A stretch of DNA of 11,550 nucleotides from a bacterium (GTDB taxonomy: Bacteria > Bacillota_I > Bacilli_A > Mycoplasmatales > Mycoplasmoidaceae): contig JAGCPI010000003.1 of NCBI GenBank assembly GCA_017645255.1, positions 1 through 11,550 on the forward strand, in the 5' to 3' direction. Of this stretch, positions 1 through 6,240 are shown in pieces. The notes under the pieces were generated by a model that did not search any database, had not been told where the DNA came from, and saw only the letters and a list, made by a program, of their open reading frames with translations. Positions within the stretch are counted from its first letter, which is position 1, and every line of letters begins with the position of its first letter. A program made the translations under genes and the position numbers.

Positions 1-4
1 AAAA

Positions 5-46
5 AAGCAATTAATTAAGAATTAATTTTCTTAATTCGTTTTGCTT
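5..46 (-). terminator. Rho-independent terminator, minus-strand orientation
   Basis: Arms AAGCAA (5-10) and AATTAAGAA (13-21) pair with TTGCTT (41-46) and TTCTTAATT (28-36), with a small internal loop and a 6-nt apical loop. On the minus strand the stem is followed by six T (positions 6-1). It lies about 100 nt beyond the terminator of the 74-residue gene, so it is either a backup terminator or the end of a short unidentified transcript. No convincing CDS lies between the two terminators. Confidence 0.6.
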
Positions 47-99
47 TCTCATCAAAATAATTAACGTATTTTTTAAATTTCTAGTAACATATTTCTAGT

Positions 100-115
100 T
101 GTCATTCCTATGACA
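100..115. repeat. Short inverted repeat TGTCAT-tcct-ATGACA
   Basis: Perfect 6-bp arms around a 4-nt loop, lying between two minus-strand terminators. A direct repeat ATTTCTAGT (77-85 and 91-99, 14-nt period) lies just to its left. Function unknown; it could be a hairpin in a read-through transcript or a protein site. Confidence 0.4.
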
Positions 116-137
116 CCTACAAAAACGTGAGTCTCTC

Positions 138-167
138 AAAAAAAGTGATTAAGAATCACTTAATCAC
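138..167 (-). terminator. Terminator overlapping the stop codon of the 74-residue gene
   Basis: On the minus strand a perfect 9-bp stem, GTGATTAAG with CTTAATCAC, encloses a 5-nt loop and is followed by seven T (144-138). The stop codon TAA (162-160) and the GAT codon before it are inside the stem, so terminating ribosomes would cover the hairpin. The TGATTAAG core recurs in the terminators at 993-1029 and 2251-2280. Confidence 0.85.
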
Positions 168-384
168 CTTCATCTTGAATTTCATCTAAATCTTCAATAC
201 TGTCGTCTTCTACTTCAAGATCGTAGATTTTATCATTTAAACTTTCAATTGCCAATTCCAAGTTATGAACAGTAAATTGCAATTTCTTTACTTGCATTGC
301 TAATTTATCGTATTCGGCTTTGCTTACGTAATCAACTTGGTTGGTTGCTTTTGATTCTTTTTTAGTGCTTTCTTCTTTTGCCAT
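160..384 (-). CDS. Small leucine-zipper protein with acidic tail (74 aa), hypothetical
   Basis: No family recognised. Residues 1-24 are polar and lysine/glutamate-rich. Residues 25-58 form a regular heptad coiled coil with leucine at 28, 35, 42, 49 and 56 (d positions) and Y25, V32, V39, I46, I53 at a positions. The last 16 residues are nearly all acidic or polar. There is no signal peptide or membrane segment, so it is probably cytosolic and oligomeric. The ATG lies 2 nt after the stop codon of the upstream 84-residue gene, and its ribosome binding site (AAGGA, 401-397) is inside the end of that gene, so the two are co-transcribed and probably translationally coupled. The two proteins share an architecture (zipper plus acidic tail), which suggests duplication and possibly a hetero-oligomer; that is inference. 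Confidence 0.8.
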   Translation of the reverse strand: MAKEESTKKESKATNQVDYVSKAEYDKLAMQVKKLQFTVHNLELAIESLNDKIYDLEVEDDSIEDLDEIQDEGD

Positions 385-386
385 TA

Positions 387-641
387 TTAATCAAAGTCCT
401 TATATTCATCACCTTCGGATGCATCTTCATCTTCGGGACTTTCAGCATCTTCGTCTTCGACGGGGGTGATTTCTTCAATATCGTTTGTTTCATCACTACC
501 CGTTAGACTGTGCAATTTATTTTGTAAGAACTTGATGTACGATTTTAGTTGACTATTTTCTTTTTCTAAATCACTGATTTTAGTTTCTAAACTTGCAATT
601 TGATCTAATAAAGTGTCTTTTTCACTGCTACAATTTGCCAT
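387..641 (-). CDS. Small leucine-zipper protein with acidic tail (84 aa), hypothetical
   Basis: No family recognised. Leucines sit at every seventh residue (11, 18, 25, 32, 39, 46), with I15, I22, N29, I36 and L43 at the a positions. An asparagine at a central a position is the arrangement that favours parallel dimers in GCN4-type zippers. Residues 47-84 are strongly acidic (Glu/Asp), likely disordered. No basic DNA-binding region precedes the zipper, so it is not a bZIP factor. No signal peptide or membrane segment. The ATG is preceded by AAAGGAGT (659-652), a good ribosome binding site, and by a promoter at 695-723. It is the first gene of a two-gene unit with the 74-residue zipper gene. 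Confidence 0.82.
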   Translation of the reverse strand: MANCSSEKDTLLDQIASLETKISDLEKENSQLKSYIKFLQNKLHSLTGSDETNDIEEITPVEDEDAESPEDEDASEGDEYKDFD

Positions 642-651
642 AATAAATTAG

Positions 652-659
652 ACTCCTTT
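652..659 (-). promoter_or_regulatory. Ribosome binding site AAAGGAGT of the zipper operon
   Basis: AAAGGAGT on the minus strand, about 10 nt before the ATG at 641; it fixes the start of the 84-residue gene. Confidence 0.8.
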
Positions 660-694
660 TTAATTAAAAATTAATAATTTTTCTTACCATCTAT

Positions 695-723
695 ATTTTA
701 ACATAAGAAAAGAAATCAGTTAA
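695..723 (-). promoter_or_regulatory. Putative promoter of the leucine-zipper operon
   Basis: Minus strand: -35 TTAACT (723-718), 17-nt spacer, -10 TAAAAT (700-695) in the context TATGTTAAAATA. This predicts a leader of about 45 nt. The same GTTAAA(A/G)T context occurs upstream of the cysteine-rich gene and the MATE gene. Confidence 0.6.
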
Positions 724-724
724 T

Positions 725-739
725 TTGATTGTTAATCAA
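725..739. promoter_or_regulatory. Inverted repeat TTGATT-gtt-AATCAA next to the -35
   Basis: Perfect 6-bp arms around 3 nt, one base upstream of the putative -35 of the zipper operon. Position and symmetry would suit an operator, but sites this short arise often in AT-rich DNA. Confidence 0.3.
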
Positions 740-992
740 TATTATCAACTTGGCTTATTAATTGACTGACGTAAGTTTTCTTGTTAATATTGATTTGCTA
801 ACTTTAAATTCATCATTAAATTCATGAAGTTTATACGAATTTTCATTAATTTAACTCATTTATTTTTTATTCAAGTAGTTTCTTATCAGTAATTAATTTA
901 TCTTTAAACTATGATTTAACACCATTTAATGAATTAAAAGGATGTTAGCTAGCTAAATGCTTTAAGTACTTCATTGTTGATAAGAAATAAAT

Positions 993-1029
993 AAAAAATG
1001 ATTAAGTTTTTTGAACCTAATCATTTTTT
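993..1029 (-). terminator. Bidirectional terminator after the cysteine-rich gene
   Basis: AAAAAATGATTA (993-1004) pairs with TAATCATTTTTT (1018-1029). On the minus strand the TGATTAGG/CTTAATCA stem (one G-U pair) is followed by six T. It lies 32 nt beyond the stop codon at 1061 and shares the TGATTAAG-type core with two other minus-strand terminators in the window. Confidence 0.85.
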
Positions 1030-1060
1030 ATCAATTTAAATTAGTAAGAATGAAATTAAA

Positions 1061-2155
1061 TTACTTTGGTTGGCACTTACAGTGATCACCACAATTGCCA
1101 CCACAAGGAGCAGAAGTTGGGCAATGGCAAACGTGACCAGTGTTGCACTTGCAAACTTTAGGGTTGTTGCAACCATTGCTGCAACAACTCTTCTTTGTTG
1201 AGCATGTGCATGGTTTGCATTCACCTTTACATGGACTAGAAGTTGGGCATTTGCATGCTTCTTCCTTCTTGTCACACTTGCAATCACTACCACATTTTCC
1301 TTCACATGGTGCACTTGCTGGACACTTGCATGGATTTACTTCTTTACCAGTTTTGCAGCATGTTCCTTCACAAATGTGATCTGTGCAACCGCATGTTTGC
1401 TTAGCAATTTTTTCTGCTTCATTTTCTTTGCAGCAAGAACTACATTTGCTTTCGCAACTAGCATTGCATTCGTGTTCGCATTTGCTTGGGCAGCAAGAAG
1501 AGCATTCTTTTTTAGCTGCACAGCAACTTGCTTCTTCGTGTTGAATTTCACAAGCACGTTCTTTTTCGTTGCTATAACATTCACAATGTTCTTCACTGTG
1601 GCATACTTTATTACATGTATTGCAACTTGGTTGCTTGCAACCACATTCTTTTTCTTCTTCTTCTTCTTCGTTGCAAGGACGTCAGTCGTCAATAATCATG
1701 CGTTCTTTTAGTTTGTAATTGTTGTGTGGGTCGAAGCGAACATGAAGTACTTTCTTTAAGCACTTAATTTCGCATAGATCTTGCTTGACATTTGCTAAGT
1801 GTTCAGAGAAACTTACGCCTTCATCATTAAATGAGTGGAAAACGTCTTCTTCAGTAATCTTGCGTTGTTTGTGCATAATGATGTGAAGACCAAACATCAT
1901 TAACTTTTTGTTTTTGTTTAACAATTTTCTTACGCAAACACCAGTGTTATTGTCTTCTTTAAAAACTTCAGCAATTTTCAAGAAGTCAGTAATACCGCTC
2001 TTTTGGCTCATTTGCTTTGGGCATTCGCCAGTTTTTCAAGCAAAATAAAGGAACATGTGTTGATAATCCTTGCAAACTACTACAAGGTCATCAATTAAAT
2101 GATTGAATTTACAATTTAAGTCATTCAATCCTTCTAAGTAAGCTTTTTTAGTCAT
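1061..2155 (-). CDS. Cysteine-rich, metallothionein-like protein (364 aa), new family candidate
   Basis: Continuous only with TGA as Trp (residues 40 and 158). Residues 1-158 form a mostly helical, lysine/histidine-containing domain with scattered cysteines (15, 28, 45, 74, 128, 132), not recognised. A six-glutamate run follows at 163-168. Residues 161-364 hold 48 cysteines (about 24%) in CxC, CC and CxxC patterns, with three copies of CxCP(A/T)S(A/S)PCxGxC ending in CxC at about 276-294, 301-318 and 343-361, plus several histidines. There is no signal peptide or membrane segment, so the protein appears cytosolic. Such density is typical of metallothioneins or zinc-cluster proteins; metal storage, detoxification or redox buffering is inference. 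The ATG is preceded by AAAGG (2171-2167). The cysteine-rich part has no Met codon, so standard-code gene calling misses it. It is flanked by its own promoter and terminator and is therefore probably monocistronic. Confidence 0.9.
1652..1669 (-). repeat. Trinucleotide repeat (GAA)6 encoding a six-Glu run
   Basis: Six perfect GAA codons on the minus strand at the junction between the N-terminal domain and the cysteine-rich domain of the 1061-2155 gene. Copy-number change would alter linker length without shifting frame. Confidence 0.85.
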
Positions 2156-2194
2156 AATTTCTAGTACCTTTCTATTAATTCTCTTCAGTTTGTT

Positions 2195-2200
2195 ATTTTA
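2195..2200 (-). promoter_or_regulatory. Putative -10 element of the cysteine-rich gene
   Basis: Minus strand TAAAAT in the context GCGTTAAAATAAC, 40 nt upstream of the ATG. No good -35 was found at 17 nt (TGTTAT). The ribosome binding site AAAGG at 2171-2167 lies between it and the start. Confidence 0.45.
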
Positions 2201-2250
2201 ACGCAAAGCAACCAAAAATAACATTATTTTTACTAATTATTTTTTTGAAT

Positions 2251-2280
2251 AAAAAATGATTAAGTTTAGCACTTAATCAC
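2251..2280 (-). terminator. Terminator of the MATE transporter gene
   Basis: Minus strand: GTGATTAAG, 7-nt loop, CTTAATCAT (the outermost pair is G-U), then TTTTTT (2256-2251). It begins 21 nt after the MATE stop codon at 2301 and shares its core with the terminators at 138-167 and 993-1029. Confidence 0.88.
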
Positions 2281-2300
2281 TTATTTTTATTATCTAAAAA

Positions 2301-4523
2301 TTATTCAATTAGACCTTCTTTAGGAACTTCGTTAAAAATAGATTTATAGTGATGTTTGATAATTGAATTTAAAGGTCAAATTTCACTGTATCGACGTGGT
2401 TGAGGAAGGTCAAGGTATTTATAAATGAAAGTAGTAGTCATAATGAAAATAGTTAAGGAATAACATGCTGCACCAACAGGAACTGAATAAAAGAAAAATC
2501 ACATTGCATTATTAGTTTGAGGTAAATCAATTTGTTGTTGAGTTAACCCAGCGTTTAGTGCATCTTTATTATTAATTGCAATTGCCATAAAGATAAAGAT
2601 TAATGGAATGTTATAAATACAAGAGCGTAATAAAGCAACTACATAAGCAGTTCCTAGACGGTTAGTGGATCTAAAGACAAACATTCCCCCAGTTGCTAAT
2701 CCCATGATTGGAATTTGCATTAATCAAACTCAAATTAATTTACTTGCACTTTGTAATTGATAGTCAGGAGAATCAGCATTTACTTGGAATCAGGATAGTA
2801 AACCATCCCGAATTGGGGCACAGAATCCAATTAAACCAAACACAATGCATCCAAGTACCACAATGTAAGACATACTTCATCAATATGCTTGTTTTACCCT
2901 GTGGTTCTTGTGGGCACTATAGTTGTATGAGAAGATTGGGTCTACTCCTCTTACAAGTCCAAAAATTGTAAAGAAGAACAAACTGATGATTGGGCTTACT
3001 GCTCCTAAAACAGATAGGTAGTATTCACCCCCAACTTGTGGAATAATTTGGACGGTTACATATGATACTTGGTTCATTAAAATAATGTTAAAGACACTAA
3101 ATGTAACTGTACCAATTAGCATACTTAGACCAAACAAAATTAATTCACCCATCGTGCGTCAGTTTAAGTACAGGTACTTTTTATCCAAATACTTAAAGTT
3201 GGCACATGATTTTAGTTTTGGATCAAATTGAATGTAAAGTCCGTACCAGCAGTTTTGGATGATTCAACCAATCACACTGGCAGTAGCAGCTCCTTCCATT
3301 CCAATTTGTGCAACTTTAATGAACACATAGTCAAGAATGATGTTAAAAATAACAGTTGAAACATAAATAACCATACTCATGACAATGGCTCCATCACTGC
3401 GGACAATAACACTTAAAGTAGTACCTAAAGCAAATAAAGTGCATCCCGCATCCATGATGAACATAAAGTCTTCTGCTCAACGAATTGAATAAGTTCTTAC
3501 TAGAGCGTAGTAAGTATTTCAAGTAGTTAACACGCTACCTTTAGTACCAACAATTGGAAGGATAAATTTGGATAAACTATTTGCATTCATTGCGATTAGA
3601 TCTTTACTACTAATCATTGCATCCATTAATTGATATTGAGTTAAATCAAGGAATTGACCATCTTGCACTCTAGCGTAGTAATGATACATTCCATCTTTGA
3701 AGTTATAGTAAATGGTTTCAGTATAATGACCATTATTTGCACTAAAGATATAAGCAAGATTTCAATGGTGTAATATTGCATTTTCTTCCGTAACAGCATA
3801 AAGACCATAAATATCTTCTTCAGATAAGTGGTCTGATACTGCTTGAGCCGGAATAACGGTTGGAATTAAGATAATTAACAAGCAGAAACAAATTAAACCA
3901 GTTGTTAAACATCCAACAAAAGCATTTTGTCAAATGTAAGTAGCTTGCCGATAATCACCCTTTCCTAATGCTTGCGTATACTTAACACTAGTACCAACTG
4001 CAAACAAACTTGGAATGGCGTTAACGACAATACTCAACGCAGCTGTTAATGAAACAGCTGAACGAACAACTCCAGCGGAGTCAAACACGGTTAGACCCAT
4101 CGTGTTTCCCACTGCGTTTACCAAGTTTAATAAGGCTCCTTTGTCAGTGCCTACTTGGCTAAAAACATGCGTGACGACTTCACTACCTCCATTCTCGCGA
4201 ATTGTTTCAAGCATGTTATTAAAAATCCCATTTCCATCATAAAAGAACAAACTATTAAAACTAAAGTTATGAGTGTCAGGCATAAAGTTAACAAGCATTA
4301 ATTGGTCAGCAAACGTGAATAATCCCCCAAAGAATGACATTAACAAGCCCGTCGCCCCAATTTTAACAATTACTAACCAAATCGGTTCAAGTCCATACAA
4401 ACGTTCTGCTTTAGTTGCTTTGGCAAACTTCGCATTCTTTGGCACGTTGTGGTGCTTTTTTAATGCAAAACGTTTGGGCTTTTTGCTTTCATCTGATTGA
4501 TTCGTGCTTTCTTGTGATTCCAA
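2301..4523 (-). CDS. MATE-family multidrug/toxin efflux transporter (740 aa, enlarged loops)
   Basis: Inner-membrane antiporter of the MATE (NorM/MepA-like) family, expected to export cationic or toxic compounds using an ion gradient. Family hallmarks: a segment near 172-198 (SLFAVGTS..., ALGKGDYRQA); a segment at 397-419 (LDYVFIK...GMEGAATASVIG) matching the 'lD.lfI...GG.GAAiAT' signature that closes the N-terminal half; and 522-546 (GLVRGVDPIFSYNYSAHKNHR) matching the 'G..qg.qPi..yNyGA....R' signature of the C-terminal half. About 12 hydrophobic segments lie between 48 and 702. At 740 aa it is far longer than the usual 440-480: the extra length is an approximately 40-residue polar N-terminus, insertions at about 82-148 and 225-340, and a C-terminal tail. 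Start chosen as TTG at 4523, 7 nt after AAAGGAGG; an in-frame TTG at 4541 would put that binding site inside the gene. TGA encodes Trp throughout. The substrate cannot be told. Confidence 0.87.
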
Positions 4524-4540
4524 AATCCTTCCTCCTTTCA
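4524..4540 (-). promoter_or_regulatory. Strong ribosome binding site deciding a TTG start
   Basis: GAAAGGAGG (4539-4531) followed by AAGGATT and the TTG at 4523. The spacing of 7 nt favours this start over the upstream in-frame TTG at 4541. The spacer contains GAAGGAT (4531-4525), which can pair with leader sequence at 4558-4552. Confidence 0.75.
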
Positions 4541-4551
4541 ATTAAGGTTAT

Positions 4552-4603
4552 GAAGGATAAAATATTTAAAAAAAATGTAAGGATTAAAAAATATTTTATC
4601 CTT
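4552..4603 (-). promoter_or_regulatory. Structured leader of the MATE gene with alternative hairpins
   Basis: A perfect 15-bp inverted repeat, AAGGATAAAATATTT (minus 4603-4589) with AAATATTTTATCCTT (minus 4567-4553), encloses a 21-nt loop. The loop contains a further ATCCTT (minus 4584-4579) that can pair with the first arm instead. The second arm (ATCCTTC, minus 4558-4552) can pair with GAAGGAT (minus 4531-4525) beside the start codon. There is no T-run after any stem, so it is not a terminator. The inverted repeats are seen directly; a switching role is inference. Confidence 0.6.
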
Positions 4604-4608
4604 GCTTC

Positions 4609-4624
4609 ATATGAAAATTCATAT
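4609..4624. promoter_or_regulatory. Palindrome ATATGAA-aa-TTCATAT
   Basis: Perfect 7-bp arms separated by 2 nt, immediately downstream of the putative -10 of the MATE gene (about the first bases of the transcript). A good place for an operator, but no regulator is identified. Confidence 0.4.
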
Positions 4625-4632
4625 ATTAACCT

Positions 4633-4638
4633 ACTTTA
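4633..4638 (-). promoter_or_regulatory. Putative -10 element of the MATE gene
   Basis: Minus strand TAAAGT in the context ATATGTTAAAGTAGG, resembling the TATGTTAAAATA context upstream of the zipper operon. It predicts a leader of about 100 nt that includes the palindrome and the alternative hairpins. No convincing -35. Confidence 0.4.
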
Positions 4639-4684
4639 ACATATTTTAATTAATTTTATGATTTTTTTAGTTTTTTTATGACAA

Positions 4685-4725
4685 TAAAAAATCACTAAAT
4701 TTTTTAGTAAAAATATTAGTGATTT
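4685..4725 (-). terminator. Terminator after the 263-residue gene
   Basis: AAATCACTAA (4689-4698) pairs with TTAGTGATTT (4716-4725). On the minus strand the stem is followed by a T-rich run (TTTTATTG). It begins 20 nt beyond the stop codon at 4745 and separates that gene from the MATE gene. Confidence 0.75.
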
Positions 4726-4744
4726 ATTTGTTAACCTTAGAAGT

Positions 4745-5536
4745 TTAATCTTTATTTTTTGGTACAGTTTGCATTTTGCTAATGATATCTTTTAGCTCTT
4801 TAATTTTTAATTTTAAATCATCTATTTCTTTTTCTACTTTGGATAGTTCATCCCTAGTTACAATTTCATAATCCCTATATTGGCCACTACTAAAATCAGG
4901 ATCAAATTCAAAAAATTTATCTTCGAGGTATTTAACTCTATCTTCTATATCATACATATCTTCAGGAAGTTCATTATTACGAACGTATCGAGTATCCAAT
5001 TTATCAAGAAAATCATTTAGATTGAAAAAGAAATTAAATTCGTTATCATCAGTAAAATCATGATTGTCTCAAACAATTTTCTTTTTATTATCTTCTTCTG
5101 ATTCAATAGGGCGATTTATGGATTCCGCCATTAAAATTTCATTATAAAGAATTGATGCGTCATGATAAGCGTGCATTAAGTAATTATTATTTGCAAAGAA
5201 TGATTCACCATGATCTTCATAGATATTTTTAATTTGTTCATTACTAATCTTTTGCTTGCAGTCAAGGAATAGTTTCATTCCTCCTTCGATTAAATTGTGC
5301 AAAACTTTAATCGTGTTGTTATCATCATTTTCATAATTACTAATTTCATCTTTATCATTTTTGAGTTCACTTAATCATTTATCAAGTTCAGAAAAAAATG
5401 TAGGTGCATAAATGGTAAGTAATCCATTTTCATTTCTTTTTTCAATTAGTCGTTTATATGAATTTAAACGGTGTTGAATGTATTGAGTGATAAGAAGATA
5501 ACGTTTAATTAACTCTTGTTTTTGTCCATCCATCAT
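4745..5536 (-). CDS. Hypothetical cytosolic protein with C-terminal coiled coil (263 aa)
   Basis: No family recognised. Frame verified through two TGA codons read as Trp (residues 54 and 156). The protein is hydrophilic, rich in Asp, Glu, Asn and Lys, with no signal peptide or membrane segment. Residues 1-140 look helical; 140-170 is an acidic, probably flexible linker; residues 231-255 form a perfect heptad coiled coil, with L231, I238, I245, I252 at a and V234, L241, L248, M255 at d positions. Start: two adjacent ATG codons (5536 and 5533) follow AGAGG (5546-5542); the first is used here, and the second has the more usual spacing. The gene is divergent from the 5603 gene across 66 bp and ends in its own terminator. 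It is the third protein in the window to carry a regular zipper-like coiled coil. Confidence 0.82.
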
Positions 5537-5602
5537 TATTACCTCTGATATTTATCTTATATTTTCAAATATAATAAGTTTCAATAAAATAGATTAATAA
5601 AC
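5537..5602. promoter_or_regulatory. Divergent promoter region
   Basis: A 66-bp gap between divergent genes. Plus strand: consensus -10 TATAAT at 5570-5575 for the 5603 gene. Minus strand: TATAAG (5561-5556) as a possible -10 and AGAGGT (5546-5541) as the ribosome binding site of the 263-residue gene. Neither has a clear -35, and the 5603 gene has no recognisable Shine-Dalgarno. Confidence 0.5.
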
Positions 5603-6139
5603 ATGCAAAACCAAAAGTATTATTTTTTATTGCAAAAACTAAAAACTTGTTTATGGTTATTTTATAGTACATTAGCAACTTATTTAATTGGCTTTTTTTT
5701 ATTTATTTTTAGTGTGGAAGCTATAGTCATTCATAGCACAATCAATGGCATCTATGTTTATAACAACGTTAATTTAGTATGAATTTTTGGCTTAATTATC
5801 ATGTTCATTGCTTTCATTATTAATATCTTTCTATTTATTTATGTGAGAAAAACTGCCCAATTAGTCATTAAACATGCATTTAAAGACTTGCAATATACTA
5901 ATAAATACTTGCGAAAATGAAAAGAAAAAATAACTAATCATTTAAATACCACTTGGTACTTTTTAAATCTATTTAATATTGAAGTGTGGATTAGATCAGT
6001 TAGTAAGAATTTACAAATTGCCAAGTCTACACCCCCTGGTAATAATAAAAAGGATAAATTAGATACCATTATTGCTGATTATTATGCCCAAATGCATGAT
6101 AATGAAAATAATAGCAAGAAAGATCACAAACGGCAATAA
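5603..6139 (+). CDS. Small membrane protein with two transmembrane segments (178 aa), hypothetical
   Basis: No family recognised. Hydrophobic segments at about 17-37 and 58-81 are joined by a roughly 20-residue loop. Residues 82-178 form a basic, lysine- and asparagine-rich tail, so by the positive-inside rule both termini are probably cytosolic. TGA is read as Trp at residues 60 and 106, while TGG is used at 18, 118 and 129, an unusually high TGG share for this window. No Shine-Dalgarno precedes the ATG; the nearest promoter element is TATAAT at 5570-5575. A strong terminator follows 25 nt after the stop, so it is monocistronic. Function unknown. Confidence 0.75.
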
Positions 6140-6164
6140 TTGCTATCTTCATGAAAACAATAAG

Positions 6165-6200
6165 AATGCTTTAACTGATAAAAAAGTTAAGGCATTTTTT
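6165..6200 (+). terminator. Strong rho-independent terminator
   Basis: AATGCTTTAACT (6165-6176) and AGTTAAGGCATT (6185-6196) form a 12-bp stem with one G-U pair and an 8-nt loop, followed by TTTTT. It closes the 5603-6139 gene. Confidence 0.92.
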
Positions 6201-6221
6201 ATTTAAACTTTCATTAAGATT

Positions 6222-6227
6222 TATTAT
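6222..6227 (+). promoter_or_regulatory. Possible -10 (TATTAT) just upstream of the YigZ-like gene
   Basis: TATTAT ends 13 nt before the ATG at 6241, and no Shine-Dalgarno lies between them, so the mRNA would have a very short leader or none. The terminator at 6165-6200 rules out simple read-through from the preceding gene. Confidence 0.35.
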
Positions 6228-6240
6228 TAAGTAATTATTT

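Larger units (their letters stand above)
642..1060. other. 419-bp intergenic region between zipper operon and cysteine-rich gene
   Basis: No credible CDS was found on either strand under code 4. It contains the zipper-operon leader and promoter (642-723), the inverted repeat at 725-739, a perfect 12-bp palindrome TTAGCTAGCTAA at 945-956, and the bidirectional terminator of the cysteine-rich gene at 993-1029. About 740-940 is plain AT-rich sequence with no recognised content. Confidence 0.6.

Noticed and set aside
14..55. Thirteen-codon minus-strand frame before the leftmost terminator
   Set aside because: No ribosome binding site, and it overlaps the terminator stem; too short to support.
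945..956. Perfect palindrome TTAGCTAGCTAA as an attachment or recombination site
   Set aside because: Isolated, not paired with any repeat or recombinase gene; expected by chance in AT-rich DNA.
1036..1692. Minus-strand frames of 92 and 118 residues within the cysteine-rich gene
   Set aside because: Out of frame with the continuous 364-codon gene; low-complexity Val/Ala/Lys products with no ribosome binding site.
1140..1711. Open plus-strand frames opposite the cysteine-rich gene, giving hydrophobic Phe/Ala-rich peptides
   Set aside because: They are the antisense of Cys, Lys and Glu codons (TGC to GCA, AAA to TTT, GAA to TTC). They lack ribosome binding sites, and the minus-strand frame is clearly the coding one.
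2708..4639. Plus-strand open frames opposite the MATE gene
   Set aside because: They run antisense to well-conserved MATE motifs, and none has a ribosome binding site or a recognisable product.
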